Source: an uncultured Lachnospiraceae bacterium (GTDB taxonomy: Bacteria > Bacillota > Clostridia > Lachnospirales > Lachnospiraceae). From it: a DNA stretch of 64,000 bases. The notes under the pieces are model-generated. The model did not search any database. It worked only from the letters and a program-made list of their open reading frames with translations, and had not been told where the DNA came from. The stretch is taken from positions 1-64,000 of the forward strand of contig CACZBF010000010.1 in the NCBI GenBank assembly GCA_902779355.1. The letters run 5' to 3'. Positions within the stretch are counted from its first letter, which is position 1; each line of letters begins with the position of its first letter. Positions 59,121 to 64,000 of this stretch are shown piece by piece. A program made the position numbers and the translations under genes.

Positions 59121-60550
59121 GAAACGAAGGATCGCAAAAATCATCAAACCGAATGATGATCGCCGCTCCACGGAGCGGAAGCGGGAAGACGCTCATTACC
59201 TGTGCGATATTACACTGGTTGAAAGCAAATGGATATTCTCCGGTGTCTTTGAAATGCGGGCCTGATTATATTGATCCGATGTTTCATCGAACAGTGCTTG
59301 GGGTGGAGAGCGGCAATCTGGATTCCTATTTTATGGATGCAGATGTCATCTGCCGCACGGTCATGGAAACCGAAGGTGACTGTGTTTGCATGGAGGGCGT
59401 GATGGGGCTGTATGACGGTGTGTCACCGGATTACATAGAGGGCTCCGCTTATGAGATTGCTTCACTTACAAAAACGCCAATCCTGCTAATTGTAGATGCA
59501 AAAGGAGCGGGTAGGACGCTGATTTCCGTTGTGAAAGGGATACTTGCGGAGGATGAGAACCGACTGGTCCGAGGTGTTCTTTTCAATCGGATGTCAGAGC
59601 GGTTCTATGCAAAGATCGCGTCTGTGGCGGAGAGTGAATGGAAGCAGGCGGGATTTGCAGTGAAACTGCTCGGATTTCTTCCGGAGCTCCCGGAGGTGCG
59701 GATCGAAAGTCGGTATCTTGGATTGAAACTGCCGGAGGAAGTGACCGGTCTGAAAGAGCAGATTAAGACTGTTTCAGAGGTACTTTCGGCACACTGTGAT
59801 ATGCAGACTGTGTTTGCGATGATGGCAGATGCCGTGCCTTTGGAAAGGAAAGAAGCTGCTTCCGGGACACTCGGATTGACTACAGGCGTCATGTCCGGAC
59901 AGGGACACCAAGACTCTCCAATCCTTGCAGTGGCATATGACAGCGCATTTTGCTTTTATTATCGCGCCAATTTTGCTGCTTTAGAAGCGTGTGGTGCGCA
60001 GATCGTGTTCTTTTCCCCATTAAGTGACACGCGTCTTCCGAAAGGAACAACAGGACTGCTTCTCGGTGGGGGATATCCGGAGTTGTACGCTGCAAAACTG
60101 AGCGAAAACCGGGAGATGTGCAACGCAGTTCAAGAAGCGGTCTCATCCGGTATGCCCGTGCTTGCGGAGTGTGGTGGGTTTTTGTACTTACACGAGTCTC
60201 TACAGGATAGTGTCGGCCATGTTTATCCGATGGTGGGTGTCGTGAAGGGGGCGTGTTATCCTGCAGGCCATTCAGTGCGGTTCGGGTATTGCGAGATCAT
60301 AGAGGGAAAGCACGACGAAGATTGGTTTCTCATCGGTCTGAAAGGGCATGAGTTCCATTATTATGAAAGCACGGCGTCGGGAGATCGATGTATGCTGAAA
60401 AAAGCTTCCACCGGAGAATTACAGGACGCTATGGGAGGAGCAGGCTGTCAACTCTGGGGGTTCCCGCATTTTTATTATCCTTCTGATCAGGGTTTTGCGC
60501 AACATTTTGTAAAAGAAATGAAAGAGTATGCGGACACGCGTTCGGTTTGA
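59117..60550 (+). CDS. cbiA: Cobyrinate a,c-diamide synthase
   Basis: CbiA uses glutamine and ATP to amidate the a and c side chains of cobyrinate. The 477-residue enzyme has the P-loop IAAPRSGSGKTLITCAIL, CGPDYIDPMFH, EGVMGLYDG and, in the amidotransferase half, LLLGGGYPELYA, VLAECGGFLYLHE (Cys nucleophile) and KGHEFHYYES (His). ATG 59117 overlaps the previous stop; a long open frame upstream to 58763 lies in the CbiT region and is spurious. It is the last gene of the cobalamin operon, and its stop codon falls within the next promoter. Confidence 0.95.
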   Translation: MRNEGSQKSSNRMMIAAPRSGSGKTLITCAILHWLKANGYSPVSLKCGPDYIDPMFHRTVLGVESGNLDSYFMDADVICRTVMETEGDCVCMEGVMGLYDGVSPDYIEGSAYEIASLTKTPILLIVDAKGAGRTLISVVKGILAEDENRLVRGVLFNRMSERFYAKIASVAESEWKQAGFAVKLLGFLPELPEVRIESRYLGLKLPEEVTGLKEQIKTVSEVLSAHCDMQTVFAMMADAVPLERKEAASGTLGLTTGVMSGQGHQDSPILAVAYDSAFCFYYRANFAALEACGAQIVFFSPLSDTRLPKGTTGLLLGGGYPELYAAKLSENREMCNAVQEAVSSGMPVLAECGGFLYLHESLQDSVGHVYPMVGVVKGACYPAGHSVRFGYCEIIEGKHDEDWFLIGLKGHEFHYYESTASGDRCMLKKASTGELQDAMGGAGCQLWGFPHFYYPSDQGFAQHFVKEMKEYADTRSV

Positions 60551-60575
60551 CAGAAAGGGCTCTTTATCGTAGAAT
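60547..60575 (+). promoter_or_regulatory. Consensus promoter of the LCP gene, overlapping the cbiA stop
   Basis: TTGACA (60547-60552) contains the cbiA stop TGA (60548-60550). TAGAAT (60570-60575) lies 17 bases further. No terminator is visible between cbiA and this promoter, so read-through from the cobalamin operon is possible. Confidence 0.75.
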
Positions 60576-60615
60576 AAACTTTGATTGTTTCAATAAAAAA
60601 AGGAAAAGAAAAGCA

Positions 60616-62067
60616 ATGGCAAATCAACCACCGCGGAGAACTCCTCCCAAGGGAGGGCATCCGCAGAACGGTTCCAATAGATCGTCGAACGGGCAAAGAC
60701 GCAGCAGTTCGGCGCAGAATAACGGGAGACCATCCGGCAGCCGGAGTGGCAGTACGCAAGGGCGGAGTGGATCCGGACAAGGTAGAGGACCGGCCCCGCA
60801 GAGCAGGAATGGCCAGGCAAGAAGACCGGCACCGGCGCAGACAGCGCCAAAAAGACCCACCGGCAAGAAGAACCCCGCAAAAAAGAAACGCAAGAAGCGG
60901 ATCACGATCTTTGTTGTGGAAATGGTAGTGCTGGGGATCCTGTTATTGCTGCTGTTCGGGTATACCAAGATCGGTTTCGGACGGATCACGCATGAGGGGA
61001 TCAAGATCGGAGATCTAGATATCAACGAGCTGGATTCGGAGACGAAGGAGCTGCTGAACGGGTATACGACGATCGCTTTGTTCGGGATCGATAACCACGA
61101 TGCCGGGAATTTCAGCAACGGGCGGACCGATACGATCATCATCGCGTGTATCAACAATGACACGAAAGAAGTCCGGCTTTGCTCGGTGTACCGTGATACG
61201 TATCTGAATATCGGAGACGGCGTTTATACGAAGTGTAATGCGGCTTACCAGGAGGGAGGTCCGCAGCAGGCGATCTCCATGCTGGATAATAACCTGGATT
61301 TGGATATCACGGACTACATCACGGTAGATTTCAACGCGATGGTGGATATCATCGATCTGCTGAACGGCATTACGCTGACAATCACGCAGGAAGAGCTCGA
61401 GGCAATGTGCGGCACGCACCGCGTCGGGACGGATGAAGCCGGCAATCCGATCTATGAGCAGTCTGAGAATTATCTGGAGACCGTCGCGGAAGCGGCAGGA
61501 CAGAAACCGGATTACAATTTGGTTGCGGGAACACAGAACTGCTCCGGTGTGACGGCAGTGGCATACTGCCGCGTACGGTATACGTCGGGAGATGACTATC
61601 GGCGTTCGGAGCGCCAGCGTGAGGTGATTAGCCAGATTATCGCGAAGTCCAAAGAAGCGGATGCAGATACGATCGTGAAGATCATCAACACCGTGTTCGG
61701 AGAAATCGCGACGAGCTACAGCAATATGCAGCTTTTGACCATGGCATCGCAGTTTGCAAGTTACGAGCTCGTGGATTCGGCGGGATTCCCGTTCTACAAG
61801 AACACCAAGAGCGTCGGGAAGTCGGGCAGTTGTGTCATTCCTTGCGATCTGGTAGATAATGTGAAGCATCTGCATGAGTTCCTGTATCAGGATACCTCTT
61901 ATACGCCGACGGATACGGTAGAGTCGATCTCGAAGGAGATCACGAACAAGACGGGCTATACGAGAGATGATGCGGATGACAGGCTTTACGGCAGTGTAGT
62001 TCCGGGCGCGGATGCGGCAGCGGTTCCGGAGGATGCCGGAGCAGAGGCAGTCCCGGCAGCCGAATAA
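60616..62067 (+). CDS. LytR-CpsA-Psr (LCP) family wall polymer ligase
   Basis: LCP enzymes move undecaprenyl-diphosphate-linked polymers onto peptidoglycan. The 483-residue protein has an Arg/Ser/Gly/Gln-rich cytoplasmic N-terminus (1-98), a basic patch (KKNPAKKKRKKR), a membrane helix at about 102-124, and the LCP domain at about 145-400 with IALFGIDNHDAGNFSNGRTDT, 'LCSVYRDTYLNIGD', TDYITVDFNAMVDIIDLLNG and CRVRYTSGDDYRRSERQREV, which hold the conserved Arg and Asp residues. The C-terminus is Ala/Glu/Pro-rich. ATG 60616 follows AGGAAAAGAAAAG. It could attach the polymer made by the 31103-40946 cluster. The long disordered N-terminus is longer than usual for the family. Confidence 0.93.
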   Translation: MANQPPRRTPPKGGHPQNGSNRSSNGQRRSSSAQNNGRPSGSRSGSTQGRSGSGQGRGPAPQSRNGQARRPAPAQTAPKRPTGKKNPAKKKRKKRITIFVVEMVVLGILLLLLFGYTKIGFGRITHEGIKIGDLDINELDSETKELLNGYTTIALFGIDNHDAGNFSNGRTDTIIIACINNDTKEVRLCSVYRDTYLNIGDGVYTKCNAAYQEGGPQQAISMLDNNLDLDITDYITVDFNAMVDIIDLLNGITLTITQEELEAMCGTHRVGTDEAGNPIYEQSENYLETVAEAAGQKPDYNLVAGTQNCSGVTAVAYCRVRYTSGDDYRRSERQREVISQIIAKSKEADADTIVKIINTVFGEIATSYSNMQLLTMASQFASYELVDSAGFPFYKNTKSVGKSGSCVIPCDLVDNVKHLHEFLYQDTSYTPTDTVESISKEITNKTGYTRDDADDRLYGSVVPGADAAAVPEDAGAEAVPAAE

Positions 62068-62084
62068 AAGGGAAACATTGAGGC

Positions 62085-62118
62085 GGAAACACTGATTCCA
62101 AGCGGGGTCAGTGTTTCC
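62085..62118 (+). terminator. Hairpin between the LCP gene and glmS
   Basis: GGAAACACTGA (62085-62095) and TCAGTGTTTCC (62108-62118) form a perfect 11-bp stem with a 12-base loop, followed by only TTTAC. It can act as a weak terminator or attenuator in front of glmS, whose AGAGGAG site starts at 62126. Confidence 0.55.
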
Positions 62119-62140
62119 TTTACAAAGAGGAGAAAACAAC

Positions 62141-63973
62141 ATGTGTGGGATTGTAGGGTATATCGGAAAAAGTCAGGCAGCACCGATCCTTTTGGACGGG
62201 CTCTCGAAACTTGAGTATCGCGGCTATGATTCTGCCGGGATGGCGGTCTATGACGGGACGGAGATTAAGATTGAAAAGGCGACGGGACGATTAAAAGTTT
62301 TGTCCGAATTGACACACGATGGTGAGACGATGCCGGGTACGATCGGGATCGGGCATACCCGCTGGGCGACACACGGAGAGCCAAGTGACAGCAATGCGCA
62401 TCCGCATTTCAATACAGACCGGACGATCGCAGTGGTGCATAACGGCATCATCGAAAATTACCTGAAGCTCCGGACGACGCTGACGGAAAAGGGGTATCAG
62501 TTCTGCTCCGACACGGATACCGAGGTCGTTGCGCATTATCTGGATTATTATTACAAGAAGTATAAGGATCCGCTGACGGCGATCGTAAAAGTCATCCACC
62601 GTGTGGAGGGTGCGTATGCGCTGGGCATCATTTTTGCGGATCATCCGGATCATGTCTATGCGGCGCGTAATGATTCGCCGTTGATCGTCGGAAAGGGAAC
62701 GGACGGGAATCTCATTGCATCCGATGTTCCGGCCGTGCTGAAATATACGCGGGATGTCTATTTTATTGAAAACGGCGAGATTGCGGTTCTGACAGGTGAA
62801 AACATCGATTTTTACAACGTGGACGGCGATCCGGTCGAGAAGGAGTCCCGTCACATTGACTGGGATGAGAGCGCAGCGGAAAAGGGCGGTTACGAGCATT
62901 TCATGCTGAAGGAAATGTATGAGCAGCCGAAGACCGTGCGTGATACGCTGGCGCCGCGGGTAAAGGACGGACAGGTCGAGATCGAAGAGCTCGGCATGAC
63001 GGAGGAAGAGATCAAAGCCGTAGAGCGTGTCCATATCGTGGCCTGCGGGTCGGCATATCATACCGGTGTCACCGGGAAATATGTGATCGAAGGGATGGCC
63101 AGGATTCCGGTGGAAGTGGATCTGGCGTCTGAGTTCCGGTACAGAGATCCGCTGCTGAACGAACATGATCTGGTCATTGTCATCAGCCAGTCCGGTGAAA
63201 CGATGGATTCGCTGGCGGCACTGCGCGAAGCAAAGAAAAGAGGCATCATGACGCTTGGGATCGTGAATGTTGTCGGGAGTTCCATCGCAAGAGAAGCGGA
63301 CAAAGTCATGTACACCTGGGCGGGACCGGAGATCGCGGTTGCGACCACAAAAGCATACAGCGCGCAGCTGATCGCACTTTACCTTCTGGCAATGAAGTTT
63401 GCGGAGGTCAGAGGGACCGTGACAAAAGAGGAGATCGACGGGATGATCCGCGACTTGAAACGTTTGCCGGCCCAGATTGAGCTGCTCCTCAACAACAAGG
63501 AACGAATTCAGAAGTTTGCGAACCGGTATGTGGCAGCGAGAGAGATCTTTTTCATCGGGCGCGGCATCGATTATGCGATCGCGATGGAGGGGTCGTTGAA
63601 GCTGAAAGAGATTTCCTACATCCATTCGGAGGCCTATGCAGCCGGCGAGTTAAAGCACGGTACAATTTCGCTCATCGAGGATGGGACGCTTGTGGCTGCG
63701 ATCGCGACGCAGGACGGGCTGTTTAAGAAAACCTTGAGCAACATGGTGGAAGTCAAGACGCGCGGGGCTTTTGTGCTGGCCGTGACGAATGAAGGCAACA
63801 CCGAGATTGAGAAAGCGGCGGATTATGTGATCTATATCCCGCAGACGAATCCGTACTTTGCGGATTCCCTTGCGATCGTGCCCCTGCAGCTGTTTGCATA
63901 CTATGTATCCGTCGGGAAGGGCTGCGACGTGGATAAGCCGCGGAATCTGGCAAAATCGGTAACGGTGGAATGA
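62141..63973 (+). CDS. glmS: Glutamine:fructose-6-phosphate aminotransferase (isomerizing)
   Basis: GlmS makes glucosamine-6-phosphate, the first committed step to UDP-GlcNAc for peptidoglycan and other wall polymers. The 610-residue enzyme starts MCGIVGYIG, so Cys2 is the N-terminal nucleophile after Met removal, and this fixes the start at 62141 despite an open frame upstream. The glutaminase domain (2-230) includes GIGHTRWATHGEPSDSNAHP. Two SIS domains follow: ACGSAYHTGVTGKYVIE and VISQSGETMDSLAALREAK in the first, GRGIDYAIAMEGSLKLKEISY and EAYAAGELKHGTISLIED in the second. It ends KPRNLAKSVTVE, as usual. Complete. No glmS ribozyme is visible upstream. Confidence 0.97.
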   Translation: MCGIVGYIGKSQAAPILLDGLSKLEYRGYDSAGMAVYDGTEIKIEKATGRLKVLSELTHDGETMPGTIGIGHTRWATHGEPSDSNAHPHFNTDRTIAVVHNGIIENYLKLRTTLTEKGYQFCSDTDTEVVAHYLDYYYKKYKDPLTAIVKVIHRVEGAYALGIIFADHPDHVYAARNDSPLIVGKGTDGNLIASDVPAVLKYTRDVYFIENGEIAVLTGENIDFYNVDGDPVEKESRHIDWDESAAEKGGYEHFMLKEMYEQPKTVRDTLAPRVKDGQVEIEELGMTEEEIKAVERVHIVACGSAYHTGVTGKYVIEGMARIPVEVDLASEFRYRDPLLNEHDLVIVISQSGETMDSLAALREAKKRGIMTLGIVNVVGSSIAREADKVMYTWAGPEIAVATTKAYSAQLIALYLLAMKFAEVRGTVTKEEIDGMIRDLKRLPAQIELLLNNKERIQKFANRYVAAREIFFIGRGIDYAIAMEGSLKLKEISYIHSEAYAAGELKHGTISLIEDGTLVAAIATQDGLFKKTLSNMVEVKTRGAFVLAVTNEGNTEIEKAADYVIYIPQTNPYFADSLAIVPLQLFAYYVSVGKGCDVDKPRNLAKSVTVE

Positions 63974-64000
63974 AAAAGTTTGGCAAGACGTTATTAAAAA

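Noticed and set aside
62068..62140. glmS ribozyme
   Set aside because: The gap is too short and lacks the expected conserved core; only a simple hairpin is present.
61015..62142. Minus-strand open frame of 375 codons opposite the LCP gene
   Set aside because: The LCP domain motifs are on the plus strand; no motif or start signal is seen on the minus strand.
1..64000. CRISPR array, tRNA or rRNA genes
   Set aside because: Reading both strands showed no regularly spaced direct repeats and no cloverleaf or rRNA-like stretch that I could support.

Overview
The window looks like a chromosomal segment of a strictly anaerobic, Gram-positive clostridial bacterium, probably Lachnospiraceae-like. Supporting signs are a complete-looking Gram-positive promoter and Shine-Dalgarno style, a flavin reductase-rubredoxin fusion typical of anaerobes, an oxygen-independent (cbi-type) cobalamin operon under a cobalamin riboswitch, LytR-CpsA-Psr and GH25 wall proteins, and lipoprotein signal peptides. 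No rRNA, tRNA or CRISPR array was seen. Taxonomy is inferred from gene style only.

Bases 1-8532 (mostly minus strand) are an AT-richer, decaying accessory island. It holds an IS1634-type transposase cut by the window edge, an unrecognised 552-residue protein with a possible defence role, a GtrB-like glycosyltransferase broken by one in-frame amber codon, a four-helix membrane coiled-coil protein, the tail of an acyltransferase-3 gene cut by an ISL3-family element whose transposase is itself broken, the first part of an ISLre2-type transposase, and a truncated JetA subunit of a Wadjet defence system. A promoter region at 8533-8826 separates this from an AAA_14/DUF4143 ATPase on the plus strand.

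Bases 10052-14208 carry UDP-glucose dehydrogenase, a phosphohexomutase, a small 4Fe-4S/acetyltransferase fusion and the flavin reductase-rubredoxin. Bases 14408-40946 form one long plus-strand cell-surface region: a membrane-anchored GH25 lysozyme, an MBOAT O-acyltransferase, a class 3 lipase, then a phosphothreonine signalling block (two FHA proteins, two PP2C phosphatases, a VWA-transmembrane-FHA protein, a receptor-like Ser/Thr kinase and another VWA membrane protein), then an AlgX/DHHW protein, an SGNH protein and a second MBOAT, and finally polysaccharide genes (glycosyltransferases, flippase, UDP-galactopyranose mutase, polyprenyl-phosphate sugar transferase). The layout suggests an O-acylated, galactofuranose-containing surface polymer whose making or modification is controlled by Thr phosphorylation. 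This is the part most likely to be an undescribed system.

Bases 40943-60550 are a cobalamin operon: promoter, riboswitch and terminator, an exported lipoprotein CbiK, a BtuFCD-like importer, and then corrin-ring and lower-ligand genes packed with overlaps. Unusual points are an importer ATPase fused to cobyric acid synthase (CbiP), a CbiJ-CbiE-CbiT triple fusion, and the absence of cbiL. The window ends with an LCP-family wall polymer ligase and glmS, which supplies glucosamine-6-phosphate for wall precursors.
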